Positions 23,449-31,280 of a stretch of DNA of 52,879 bases are shown piece by piece; position 1 is the first letter of the stretch; each line of letters opens with the position of its first letter. This stretch comes from Pseudomonadota bacterium (GTDB lineage: Bacteria; Desulfobacterota; JADFVX01). The position numbers and the translations under genes are program-made. Location of the stretch: the NCBI GenBank assembly GCA_015222755.1, contig JADFVX010000100.1, forward strand, positions 1 through 52,879, given 5' to 3'. Below the pieces are notes generated by a model. That model was not told where the DNA came from. It did not search any database and saw only the letters and a program-made list of their open reading frames with translations.

Positions 23449-24791
23449 AAGTTCACCTTGTCTGCCTCAATGATTTCTCCCACCAGATCATAGGGGTGCG
23501 CCTCGCTTATAAATACCGATTTAATATCTCCAACTTCAGCCTGACCGGCATTTATGTATGTTATACCGTCTATTTCAGGGGCCTGAAAAGTGGCCCTGCC
23601 CTGCAAGAGCAGGTCGGTCTCTTCACTTAGTCCTTCTACAAGCACATCGACTTTTTTACCCACATGCCGCTCGTTCCGCTCAAGAGATATTCTCTGCTGA
23701 AGTTCCATCAGCCTGTTGTACCTCTCCTCTTTTATCTCTTCAGGTACCTGCCCCGGCATACTTCCAGCCGGCGTTCCCTCCTCCTGAGAATAGGTAAACA
23801 CCCCGAGGTGATCAAAGCGGGTCTCTTCAACAAAGCCCATCAGGTTCTCAAATTCTTTTTCTGTCTCACCTGGGAAACCTACTATAAAAGCGCTTCTCAA
23901 GGTCACATCCGGTATCCGGTCTCTAAGCCTGGCAACGAGCGCACGGATCATCTTTTCTCGTGTACCTCGCTTCATGCCCTTAAGTATCTTGTCATCTATA
24001 TGCTGCAGGGGCAGGTCAATATATTTAACTATTTTCTTCTGGGACGCTATAAGCTCAATAAGACCATCACTTAGAAGCGTAGGATAACAGTAAAGAAGCC
24101 TGAGCCATTCCACTCCCTCTACTACTGAAAGCTTTTCAAGAAGATTTTTCAGTGTAGTGGATGGCGTCAGGTCTCTCCCATAGGCAGTTGTATCCTGCGC
24201 CACAATATTGAATTCCTTTACCCCTCTTGCTGCAAGTTTTTTCACCTCTTCCACAATGGATGTCTCACTTCGACTCCTGAAATCACCCCGCAATTTTGGG
24301 ATGATGCAAAAAGTACAAGGATTAGAACAACCCTCAGCGATTTTTATATAGGATGAATAGAAAGGTGTTGTAGATACCCTGGGAGTATTATAATCGTGCA
24401 GATACTCCGGCACCCCTGCGGCAACAATCTGCCCCTCTTCCTCAGTTTTCCTTACAAGTTCAGCTACCCTCTGGTACTCGCCAGTCCCCACAAAAAGATC
24501 GACTTCGGGAAGCTCTTCCTTGAGCTGTCCCTGGTAGCGCTGCGTAAGACATCCAGCAACTACAAGCAGCCTGCACCTGCCGCTTACCTTGTAGGAGGCA
24601 TACTCCATAATGGCATCTACCGACTCTGTAGTAGCCTTCTCTATGAAGGTGCACGTATTTATTATGATAATCTCTGCATTGGCCGGATTATCAGTCATTC
24701 CATAGCCAACCTCACCCAGCAAACCGAGAATCACCTCGGAATCGACCCTGTTCTTTGGGCAGCCAAGGCTTACCATTGCGATATTTTCCAA
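23445..24791 (-). CDS. rimO: Ribosomal protein S12 methylthiotransferase RimO
   Basis: 448 residues from a TTG at 24791, which has GGGAG 9 bases ahead; the frame is open to 24851, but that point lies in the promoter. Domains: UPF0004 cluster domain (SLGCPKNRVDSE, INTCTF, GCLTQRY cysteines), radical-SAM domain with the CSNPCTFC motif (CxxxCxxC) and a C-terminal TRAM domain (about 375-440). RimO adds methylthio to Asp of ribosomal protein S12 using SAM and two Fe-S clusters. It is distinguished from MiaB by the LGCPKN start and the SEGCSNPCTFC-type context. Followed directly by ubiX. Confidence 0.93.
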   Translation of the reverse strand: MENIAMVSLGCPKNRVDSEVILGLLGEVGYGMTDNPANAEIIIINTCTFIEKATTESVDAIMEYASYKVSGRCRLLVVAGCLTQRYQGQLKEELPEVDLFVGTGEYQRVAELVRKTEEEGQIVAAGVPEYLHDYNTPRVSTTPFYSSYIKIAEGCSNPCTFCIIPKLRGDFRSRSETSIVEEVKKLAARGVKEFNIVAQDTTAYGRDLTPSTTLKNLLEKLSVVEGVEWLRLLYCYPTLLSDGLIELIASQKKIVKYIDLPLQHIDDKILKGMKRGTREKMIRALVARLRDRIPDVTLRSAFIVGFPGETEKEFENLMGFVEETRFDHLGVFTYSQEEGTPAGSMPGQVPEEIKEERYNRLMELQQRISLERNERHVGKKVDVLVEGLSEETDLLLQGRATFQAPEIDGITYINAGQAEVGDIKSVFISEAHPYDLVGEIIEADKVNL

Positions 24792-24822
24792 AAAAATTTT
24801 CTCCCTGACTTGATTGTATCTG

Positions 24823-24851
24823 ATGGTAGCAAAGGGCAACAGCCTTGTCAA
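24823..24851 (-). promoter_or_regulatory. Sigma70-like promoter of rimO
   Basis: On the minus strand: TTGACA at 24846-24851 (perfect -35), 17-base spacer, TACCAT at 24823-24828 (four of six). The start site would be near 24816, 25 bases before the TTG start. That rules out translation from the longest open frame, which would begin on the -35 box. Confidence 0.5.
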
Positions 24852-24857
24852 ACAAGG
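24843..24857. promoter_or_regulatory. Perfect inverted repeat on the rimO -35 box
   Basis: CCTTGT-CAA-ACAAGG: six-base perfect arms with a three-base centre, overlapping the -35 of the rimO promoter and lying between the divergent rimO and ubiC-like genes. It shares the CCTTG-N5-CAAGG layout with the palindrome on the oadGBA promoter. Candidate operator; no regulator is identified. Confidence 0.45.
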
Positions 24858-24866
24858 GTTTTATCC

Positions 24867-24896
24867 TTGACTTAAAAGCAAGCGATAGGCTAAATT
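24867..24896 (+). promoter_or_regulatory. Possible promoter of the chorismate lyase-like gene
   Basis: TTGACT at 24867-24872 (five of six), 18-base spacer and TAAATT at 24891-24896 (four of six), about 32 bases before the GTG start. A modest match. Confidence 0.35.
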
Positions 24897-24927
24897 TAAC
24901 ACCTCTTAAACTCTTAATTTTATAAGC

Positions 24928-25521
24928 GTGCTTACCTACCTTAAAAACTGCAAATGTGCATTCAAAATTGAACCGCTCGAAGATAGCTGGTTTGATCTGG
25001 ATGAGCTTGACAAGCACCACCTCTTGAAGCCGCTTTCTCCAACTGCACGACTTCTGCTTACTTCTGACGGTTCTATGACCCAGATGTTGGAGGCCCTCAC
25101 TTTTTCTTCCGCTTCAATGTACATTGAAAAACAGGGACTGCTGCCTGCAGGCCATACATTACCCGACCTTATCAGCAGAGCAGATACAAAGGAAGTGCTG
25201 GACAGAGAGGCCTGGCTCTACGCAGGCGGCAAAAAACTTATATATGCTCACTCCCTTCTCACTGTTTCAGAAAGAAACGATACCGCCATAGACTCAATAA
25301 AAGAAACAAACAAACCTTTAGGGAAAGTATTAAGGGAGGACTGCGTAAAAACATTGAGAACGTCGTGCCGGATAGGAACCGTAAAAAGCATCAGCATTAG
25401 CACCAGCTTCGGCATTAGCCCTGAAACAATCCTGTGGGCAAGGCACTACAAGCTAAACACCGATTCCGGGATAGAGGGAATCATCTTTGAGCTTTTCAGT
25501 CCCGAATTACTTGAGCAGTAA
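24928..25521 (+). CDS. ubiC: Chorismate lyase-like protein (UbiC family)
   Basis: 197 residues. The pattern fits chorismate pyruvate-lyase: LLLTSDGSMTQMLEALTFSS (about 42-62, family LTxDGSxTxxLE), REAWLYAGGKKLIYAHSLL (about 93-111, with the conserved Arg of REV), KPLGKVLRE and a late ARHYKLNTDSGIEGIIFELF. The enzyme converts chorismate to 4-hydroxybenzoate and pyruvate for quinone synthesis. The start is GTG at 24928 without a clear ribosome site, so the exact start is unsure. It is divergent from rimO-ubiX, and UbiX serves the decarboxylase that acts on the prenylated product. Confidence 0.72.
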   Translation: MLTYLKNCKCAFKIEPLEDSWFDLDELDKHHLLKPLSPTARLLLTSDGSMTQMLEALTFSSASMYIEKQGLLPAGHTLPDLISRADTKEVLDREAWLYAGGKKLIYAHSLLTVSERNDTAIDSIKETNKPLGKVLREDCVKTLRTSCRIGTVKSISISTSFGISPETILWARHYKLNTDSGIEGIIFELFSPELLEQ

Positions 25522-25556
25522 AAACCCGTCCTTTTTACCTCCGAAGGCGTTTTCCC

Positions 25557-25585
25557 TTGACTTTGCGACGTATTTTTTTTATTAT
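25557..25585 (+). promoter_or_regulatory. Sigma70-like promoter of the yceD-rpmF-fab operon
   Basis: TTGACT at 25557-25562 (five of six), 17-base spacer, TATTAT at 25580-25585 (five of six). The start site near 25592 gives a 20-base leader that carries GGGAG at 25600-25604, matching the TTG start at 25612. It probably drives the large lipid operon. Confidence 0.6.
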
Positions 25586-25611
25586 TTCGCTTTTAGCTTG
25601 GGAGATATATC

Positions 25612-26145
25612 TTGAAGATTAACTTTGAGGAGATTCCTGAAGAAGGGACCCTGGATGTCGATTTTCTTGAGAATGAATCGGAGATCAATAAGCTCTTAGA
25701 CGAAGGCAATGACGGCGATTTCTCTTTCAACTCTCCGGCTAAAGGTTCTTTCAGACTTTCCAAAAGGGGCAAAACGGTATTTGTATCCCTGCATATAGAA
25801 GGGCTTGTCCGGGCCAGATGTTCCCAGTGCCTTGTTGATTTTGAACAAAAAATAGATCTCAGCAATGATGTGAGCCTCTTTCCAGAGGAGGGAAAAGAAG
25901 AGACAAAGGAGCTCGACCTCACAAATGAAGAGCTAGAAAAAAACTTTTATGCCGGCAACAGCATAGACCTTGCGAAGTTGCTTTGTGAAGAGATTGTCCT
26001 TTATTTACCTTTCAATCCACGATGCAGTGATAATTGCAAGGGACTATGCCCTTCTTGCGGGAAGAACCTGAACGAAGGGAAGTGTAACTGTACCGGAAGA
26101 AGCAAGGAGAATCCTTTTTCAGTACTGAAGGGCCTTAAATTTTAG
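25612..26145 (+). CDS. YceD/DUF177 family protein (23S rRNA accumulation)
   Basis: 177 residues from TTG at 25612 with GGGAG 7 bases ahead. The DUF177 hallmarks are present: a first CSQC pair near residue 72 (ARCSQCLVDF) and a C-terminal DLAKLLCEEIVLYLPFNPRCSDNCKGLCPSCGKNLNEG with cysteine pairs. YceD proteins promote 23S rRNA accumulation and nearly always precede rpmF, as here, with plsX next. The pair of CxxC-like motifs suggests a zinc site. About 40 bases separate it from rpmF. Confidence 0.88.
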   Translation: MKINFEEIPEEGTLDVDFLENESEINKLLDEGNDGDFSFNSPAKGSFRLSKRGKTVFVSLHIEGLVRARCSQCLVDFEQKIDLSNDVSLFPEEGKEETKELDLTNEELEKNFYAGNSIDLAKLLCEEIVLYLPFNPRCSDNCKGLCPSCGKNLNEGKCNCTGRSKENPFSVLKGLKF

Positions 26146-26185
26146 CAGCACAAACTATATAAACCATTTAAAGAGTAGGTAAGAC

Positions 26186-26365
26186 ATGGCAGTTCCAAAG
26201 CAAAAAATATCCAAGGCAAGAAAAAATAAAAGAAGAAGTCACCACGCACTAACATCACCTAATGTTATCGAATGCCCTGAATGCAAGGAGCCAAAACAGT
26301 CTCACAGGGCATGTCCGAGCTGTGGACACTATAACGGCAGGCAGGTCATTTCCGTCGAAGGATAA
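26186..26365 (+). CDS. rpmF: 50S ribosomal protein L32
   Basis: 59 residues, MAVPKQKISKARKNKRRSHH onward, the standard L32 start, basic and lacking acidic stretches until the zinc-ribbon part CPECKEPKQSHRACPSCG (residues about 31-48, two CxxC pairs, the zinc-binding form of L32). A GTAGGTAAG segment lies before the ATG at 26186. It sits between yceD and plsX, the classic order linking ribosome and membrane synthesis. Smaller than most gene-finder cut-offs, so easily missed. Confidence 0.97.
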   Translation: MAVPKQKISKARKNKRRSHHALTSPNVIECPECKEPKQSHRACPSCGHYNGRQVISVEG

Positions 26366-26383
26366 TATCCGGGCGGCGATAAT

Positions 26384-27418
26384 ATGAAGATTGCACTGGA
26401 CGCAATGGGGGGAGACTATGCACCCCAGGTGGAAATAGAAGGTGCCATCCAGGCCGCCACCGAACTCAATATCTCTCTGACCCTTGTAGGGAACAAAGAG
26501 GTTCTTGAATCGGAACTCGAAAAGAGAGGGGCAACACACCTTCCAATTACAGTGCAGAATGCAACAGAAGTTGTTGCAATGCACGAATCTCCTTCTACAG
26601 CAGTCAGAAAAAAGAAAGATTCTTCCATAAGAGTAGCATTCGACCTGGTTAGGCGGGGAGAAGCCGATGCCGCTGTCAGCGCAGGAAACTCCGGTGCGAC
26701 AATGGCCACGGCCATGTTTGCCTTGAAAAGGCTTGCCGGGGTGGATCGTCCCGCAATAGCAACGGTCATGCCCACACTCAAGGGCAACGCAGTGGTACTT
26801 GATGTAGGCGGTAATGTGGAGTGCAAACCCACCCACCTGGCACAGTTCGCCGTCATGGGAGAAGTTTATGCAAAATACGTACTTGGCATAGACAACCCTC
26901 GCGTAGGACTACTCAGCAACGGTTCAGAAGAGGAAAAGGGAACTGAAACCACAAGACGGGCACACGCCATGCTCAAAAACAGTTCCCTTAACTACGCCGG
27001 ATATATAGAAGGAAGAGATATATACGACGGCAGCATCGACGTAGTAGCCTGCGACGGCTTTGTCGGCAATGTTGTCCTGAAGGTAAGCGAGGGACTCGCC
27101 GATGCCATGGGCAAAATGCTTAAAGAGGAGTTAGGGAAAAGTCTTCTTGCAAAGGCAGGATTTCTCCTTGCCAAGAAGAGCTTTAAGCAAATAAAAAAAC
27201 GGATGGACTACGCCGAATACGGTGGGGCACCTCTGCTGGGCATAAACGGTGTGGGATTTATATGCCATGGCGGTTCAAATGCCAAGGCCATTAAAAATGC
27301 TATACGCTATGCAGCGGAATATGTTCAAGCCAATACAAACAAACATCTTCTAGAGGAGTTAGAAAAAAACGGCAGCTTTAAAGATTTTACCGCCAGAGCA
27401 GCAACAAAGACAGTTTAA
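26384..27418 (+). CDS. plsX: Phosphate acyltransferase PlsX
   Basis: 344 residues, normal length. N-terminal ALDAMGGDYAPQVEIEGA, the AVSAGNSGATMATAMFALKRL segment near residue 100, DVGGNVECKP, and the late GAPLLGINGVGFICHGGSNAKAIKNAIRYA are PlsX signatures. PlsX turns acyl-ACP and phosphate into acyl-phosphate, which PlsY uses to acylate glycerol-3-phosphate, the first step of phospholipid synthesis. It follows rpmF by 18 bases and precedes fabH in the usual order. Confidence 0.97.
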   Translation: MKIALDAMGGDYAPQVEIEGAIQAATELNISLTLVGNKEVLESELEKRGATHLPITVQNATEVVAMHESPSTAVRKKKDSSIRVAFDLVRRGEADAAVSAGNSGATMATAMFALKRLAGVDRPAIATVMPTLKGNAVVLDVGGNVECKPTHLAQFAVMGEVYAKYVLGIDNPRVGLLSNGSEEEKGTETTRRAHAMLKNSSLNYAGYIEGRDIYDGSIDVVACDGFVGNVVLKVSEGLADAMGKMLKEELGKSLLAKAGFLLAKKSFKQIKKRMDYAEYGGAPLLGINGVGFICHGGSNAKAIKNAIRYAAEYVQANTNKHLLEELEKNGSFKDFTARAATKTV

Positions 27419-27450
27419 ATAAGTAAGACTGCGCCGTTTTAAATTTTTCA

Positions 27451-28431
27451 ATGACAAGAGGAAGAATAGTCGGAACAGGTTCCTACCTGCCGGAAAAAAT
27501 ACTTACTAACGCCGATCTTGTCCAGATGGTAGATACCGACGAAGAGTGGATCCTTACCAGGACCGGCATCAGGGAAAGACGGATAGCATCGAAGGAGCAA
27601 GCGACTTCCGACCTCGCCCTTAATGCCGCAAAAAAGGCCCTCGAAGCAGCATCCATAGGTGCTGAAGAAATCGACCTTATTATAGTAGCTACAACAACGC
27701 CGGACCTGCCCTTCCCATCTACAGCAGCACTGCTTCAACACAAAATCGGCGCTAAAAAAGCCGCCGCCTTCGACCTTCAGGCTGTTTGTACAGGTTTCAT
27801 ATATGCCCTGTCTACTGCAGATCAATACATTCGCAGCGGCATGTACAAAAAAATCCTTATTGTTGGAGCAGAGGTCCTGTCTCGTTTAGTAGATTGGAAA
27901 GACAGGGGAACTTGCATCATCTTTGGTGATGGCGCAGGCGCTGTTGTTATGGTTGCAAGCAAAGGGCATAATGGGGTATTATCCTCCCACCTTCACGCAG
28001 ACGGGAGTCAGTCGGAACTTCTCTATGTTCCCGGCGGTGGCTCAAGATTGCCCATAAACCAGGAACTGGTTGACAGCCGACAACATTATATAAAAATGAA
28101 GGGGAATGAAGTATTCAAGGTTGCCGTAACGGCGCTGGGAGATTCCGTCACCGAGGCCTTGGACGCAAACAACTTAAAAAGTGAGGACATAGACCTTCTC
28201 ATACCTCACCAGGCAAACATAAGAATAATAAATGCTACCGCAAAACGGCTGGGACTCCCCCTAGACAAGGTAGTTATAACTGTAGACAAACACGGAAACA
28301 CTTCGGCAGCCTCTATCCCGTTGGCACTGGATACTGCCGTTAGAGAAGGAAGGGTCAATGAAGGGGACATCATACTTCTAGATGCCTTTGGCGGAGGCTT
28401 TACTTGGGGTTCAGTATTAATAAAATGGTAA
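27451..28431 (+). CDS. fabH: 3-oxoacyl-ACP synthase III (KASIII)
   Basis: 326 residues with the full catalytic triad: C113 (AVCTGFIYAL), H253 (PHQANIR) and N283 (KHGNTSAAS). The N-terminal ILTNADLVQMVDTDEEWILTR region (about 18-38) is typical. FabH starts fatty acid chains by joining acetyl-CoA to malonyl-ACP. It follows plsX by 32 bases, and the downstream genes are fabI, fabD, fabG, acpP and fabF, a full elongation set lacking only fabZ. Confidence 0.97.
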   Translation: MTRGRIVGTGSYLPEKILTNADLVQMVDTDEEWILTRTGIRERRIASKEQATSDLALNAAKKALEAASIGAEEIDLIIVATTTPDLPFPSTAALLQHKIGAKKAAAFDLQAVCTGFIYALSTADQYIRSGMYKKILIVGAEVLSRLVDWKDRGTCIIFGDGAGAVVMVASKGHNGVLSSHLHADGSQSELLYVPGGGSRLPINQELVDSRQHYIKMKGNEVFKVAVTALGDSVTEALDANNLKSEDIDLLIPHQANIRIINATAKRLGLPLDKVVITVDKHGNTSAASIPLALDTAVREGRVNEGDIILLDAFGGGFTWGSVLIKW

Positions 28432-28457
28432 TTTTGTTGAAATTTTAGGAGGCGTCA

Positions 28458-29264
28458 ATGGGTATAATGAAAGGCAAAAAGGGGCTCGTTGTAGGGGTTG
28501 CCAACGAGAGGAGTATCGCATGGGGAATAGCTCAAGCCCTGCATCGTGAAGGTGCAGAACTCGCCTTTACCTATCTCAATGATTCTCTCAAAAAAAGGGT
28601 CAAACCACTGGCAGAAGGGATAGGGTCTAAGCTTGTACTCCCCTGCGATGTAGGCAGCGACGATGACATAAAGGAAGTATACAAGGAGCTGGAAAAAGAG
28701 TGGGGAGGCCTTGACTTTCTCGTTCATTCAGTTGCATTTGCCAACAAAGATGAACTGAAGGGAGCCTTCTACAATACGAGCCGCGATGGCTTTGCACTGG
28801 CACTCGACATAAGTGCCTACTCTCTCGTTGCAATGACACGTGAGGCGCTGCCATTGATGGAAGGGCGGAATGCCTCCATAATCACCCTGACATATTATGG
28901 TGCCGAAAAAGTGATCCCCAACTATAATGTTATGGGTGTGGGCAAGGCGGCACTGGAGACATCGGTACGCTACCTGGCCGCCGACCTTGGTTCACTGGGT
29001 CACCGCATTAACGCAATCTCTGCCGGCCCTGTAAGAACACTTGCTGCGGCAGGAATTGGGGATTTCAGGAAGATACAGAGGGTTAACGAACTAAGAACGC
29101 CGATGCAAAGGCTTGTCACCCTGGAAGAGATAGGCAACACGGCCCTCTACCTCTGCTCAGACCACTCTACAGGAATGACAGGCGAGGTAATGCACGTAGA
29201 CTGTGGATTCCACGCTATGGCCCTGTCAGTCCAGGAAGCTCAACAACTTAGCAGCAAGGACTGA
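28458..29264 (+). CDS. fabI: Enoyl-ACP reductase FabI
   Basis: 268 residues; an ATG three codons in (28467) is also possible. Short-chain dehydrogenase of the FabI type: GVANERSIAWGIA nucleotide loop near the start, and the FabI-style active site with LTYYGAEKVIPNYNVMGVGK (Y-x6-K with methionine between) around residues 143-163. It reduces the trans-2-enoyl-ACP double bond with NAD(P)H, the last step of each elongation cycle. AGGAGGCG lies before the start. It interrupts the common fabH-fabD order. Confidence 0.95.
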   Translation: MGIMKGKKGLVVGVANERSIAWGIAQALHREGAELAFTYLNDSLKKRVKPLAEGIGSKLVLPCDVGSDDDIKEVYKELEKEWGGLDFLVHSVAFANKDELKGAFYNTSRDGFALALDISAYSLVAMTREALPLMEGRNASIITLTYYGAEKVIPNYNVMGVGKAALETSVRYLAADLGSLGHRINAISAGPVRTLAAAGIGDFRKIQRVNELRTPMQRLVTLEEIGNTALYLCSDHSTGMTGEVMHVDCGFHAMALSVQEAQQLSSKD

Positions 29265-29271
29265 AGGTCAG

Positions 29272-30207
29272 ATGTCAAAAACGGCACTAATCTTTCCCGG
29301 ACAGGGCTCCCAATATGTAGGGATGGCAAAAGATCTGCTTGAAAACTTCAGCTACGTCAGTGCGGTTTTTGAAGAAGCCTCCGACAGCATAGGCATTGAC
29401 CTGAAAAGGCTTTCCACCTGCGGCCCCGATACTGAACTTAACAAGACAGCAAACACCCAGCCGGCTATACTAACTGCCAGTATTGCAGCAATTAAGGTGC
29501 TGGATGAGGAGACAGGAATAAAGGGCGACATCCTTGCCGGTCATAGCCTTGGCGAATATACAGCACTGGTGCATAGTGGTGTAATACCTTTCACAAAAGC
29601 GGTACAAATTGTGAGAAAAAGAGGTGAATTCATGCAGGATGCCGTGCCCGAGGGACATGGTGCAATGGCAGCCATACTTGGCATGGAAAGTGACGCTGTG
29701 GCCGAACTTTGTTCGGATGCCGCGGAAGGCGAGATCCTTTCTGCCGCAAACTTCAACTCTCCCGGACAGATAGTTATAGCGGGACAGCGTAGTGCCGTTG
29801 AACGGGCAGCAGAACTTGCAAAAGAGAGAGGCGCAAAAAGGGCCATCCTCCTGCCCGTCAGCGTCCCTTCACACTGCAAGCTGATGGAATCCGCCGCCAA
29901 GTCACTCCGAACAGAGATTGAGGCCCTAAATATGGGTGATTTTAAAATACCTGTAATCTCAAATGTTGAGGCCTCTGCCTACCCTTCTACCGATGCGGTG
30001 GCAGATCTACTTGTAAGACAACTAAGTTCCCCCGTAAAATGGGATGACTCAGTGAGGCAGCTAAAAAAGGAAGGTGTATCTCTGGCAATAGAAGTAGGGC
30101 CCGGCAAGGTGCTTTCTGGCCTCGTAAAGCGGATAGACCGTGATATAAAAATATTGAATATTGAGGATGCCGCCTCCCTGAAAAAAATCGAGGCGGAGAA
30201 TTTATAA
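29272..30207 (+). CDS. fabD: Malonyl-CoA:ACP transacylase
   Basis: 311 residues from the ATG at 29272, seven bases after fabI; the longer open frame lies in fabI. The start FPGQGSQYVGM and the catalytic GHSLGEY motif with S92 are present, as is VSVPSHCKLME with the partner histidine region and EVGPGKVLSGL near the C-terminus. FabD loads malonyl groups onto ACP. Its length and placement before fabG-acpP-fabF are standard. Confidence 0.96.
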   Translation: MSKTALIFPGQGSQYVGMAKDLLENFSYVSAVFEEASDSIGIDLKRLSTCGPDTELNKTANTQPAILTASIAAIKVLDEETGIKGDILAGHSLGEYTALVHSGVIPFTKAVQIVRKRGEFMQDAVPEGHGAMAAILGMESDAVAELCSDAAEGEILSAANFNSPGQIVIAGQRSAVERAAELAKERGAKRAILLPVSVPSHCKLMESAAKSLRTEIEALNMGDFKIPVISNVEASAYPSTDAVADLLVRQLSSPVKWDDSVRQLKKEGVSLAIEVGPGKVLSGLVKRIDRDIKILNIEDAASLKKIEAENL

Positions 30208-30217
30208 GGGGGCATAT

Positions 30218-30958
30218 ATGCGTTTAAAAGGAAAAAAGGCTCTTATAACCGGGGCAGCACAGGGAATAGGTAAGGCTATAGCCCTTATGATGGCAAAAGA
30301 AGGTGCTGATATTGCCATATCAGATATAAATCTTGAGCTTGCTACACAGACGGCTGATGAGTTAAAATCAATTGGTGTTCAGACCCTTGCAATAGAGGGA
30401 AACGTCGCTGACATGGAGAGTGCTGAGGCCATGGTATCAAAGACTGTTGAGGGACTGGGCGGCATTGATATACTCGTTAATAATGCCGGCATCACTCGTG
30501 ACACCCTGATTCTCAGGATGAAAGAGGAAGACTGGGACGCGGTTATAAACGTAAACCTGAAGGGGACCTTTAACTGCACTAAGGCGGCTGTTAAGAAGAT
30601 GTCCAAGCAGCGCTCCGGCAAGATAGTTAATATCGCTTCCATTGTCGGTCTGATGGGCAACGCGGGACAGGCCAACTACTCGGCATCCAAGGCAGGCGTA
30701 ATAGGTCTTACAAAGACAGCAGCCAGGGAATTTGCTGCAAGGGGGCTCAATATCAATGCCGTTGCTCCGGGGTTTATTGCAACGGCCATGACAGACGCAA
30801 TACCTGAAAAGGCAAAAAACGAGCTGACCGCCCAGATACCGATGGGCAAGCTTGGGTCTTCTGAAGATGTGGCAGAGGCAGTGCTTTTCCTGTCCAGCCC
30901 AGCATCGGACTATATAACAGGACAGGTACTAAGCGTCAACGGCGGTATGTATATGTAA
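30218..30958 (+). CDS. fabG: 3-oxoacyl-ACP reductase FabG
   Basis: 246 residues, classical short-chain dehydrogenase: nucleotide loop TGAAQGIGKAIA (about 11-22), NNAG near 88, catalytic S with Y154 and K158 (YSASKAG), and the VAPGFIATAMT segment. It reduces 3-oxoacyl-ACP with NADPH. GGGGGCA-type purine-rich sequence precedes the start and fabD ends 10 bases before. A 57-base gap then leads to acpP. Confidence 0.96.
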   Translation: MRLKGKKALITGAAQGIGKAIALMMAKEGADIAISDINLELATQTADELKSIGVQTLAIEGNVADMESAEAMVSKTVEGLGGIDILVNNAGITRDTLILRMKEEDWDAVINVNLKGTFNCTKAAVKKMSKQRSGKIVNIASIVGLMGNAGQANYSASKAGVIGLTKTAAREFAARGLNINAVAPGFIATAMTDAIPEKAKNELTAQIPMGKLGSSEDVAEAVLFLSSPASDYITGQVLSVNGGMYM

Positions 30959-30961
30959 TGA

Positions 30962-30975
30962 AGGGACTTGTCCCT
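30962..30975. repeat. Short hairpin-forming dyad between fabG and acpP
   Basis: AGGGAC-TT-GTCCCT, six-base perfect arms with two central bases, immediately after the fabG stop. It is too small for a terminator and has no T-run. It could slow ribosome or RNase passage, or mark a separate acpP transcript start, as acpP usually needs much higher expression. Functional role unknown. Confidence 0.35.
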
Positions 30976-31015
30976 GACTTATTAAAAAGATAATAAAAAA
31001 ACCAGGAGGTAGGAA

Positions 31016-31246
31016 ATGTCAATTGAAGATAAGGTAAAGGAAATAATTGTAGAACAACTCGGAGCAAATGCTGAAGATGTAGTACCTACAGCATCTTTCA
31101 TAGATGATCTAGGGGCAGACTCTCTCGACACTGTCGAGCTTGTAATGGCTCTCGAAGAGGAATTTGGAGTAGAGATCCCTGATGAAGACGCAGAGGGCAT
31201 CAAGACAGTACAGAACGCAATTGATTACGTCAACAAAAACAAATAG
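31016..31246 (+). CDS. acpP: Acyl carrier protein
   Basis: 76 residues, strongly acidic. The phosphopantetheine attachment serine is S36 in the DLGADSLDTVEL motif. A strong ribosome site (AGGAGGTAGGA, from 31002) precedes the ATG, fitting the very high expression of ACP. It carries growing fatty acyl chains between the enzymes encoded on both sides. Normal length and sequence. Confidence 0.98.
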   Translation: MSIEDKVKEIIVEQLGANAEDVVPTASFIDDLGADSLDTVELVMALEEEFGVEIPDEDAEGIKTVQNAIDYVNKNK

Positions 31247-31280
31247 TATCAACATTTTTCCGACAGGGAGCTTACGCTAG

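Noticed and set aside
24792..24851. Longer rimO start at the end of its open frame
   Set aside because: It would begin on the -35 box of the rimO promoter; the TTG at 24791 has a good ribosome site and follows the predicted transcript start.
26255..26856. Minus-strand frames of 146 and 193 codons opposite rpmF and plsX
   Set aside because: Both lie entirely across rpmF and plsX, whose protein motifs are unambiguous; no homology-like features in the opposite frames.
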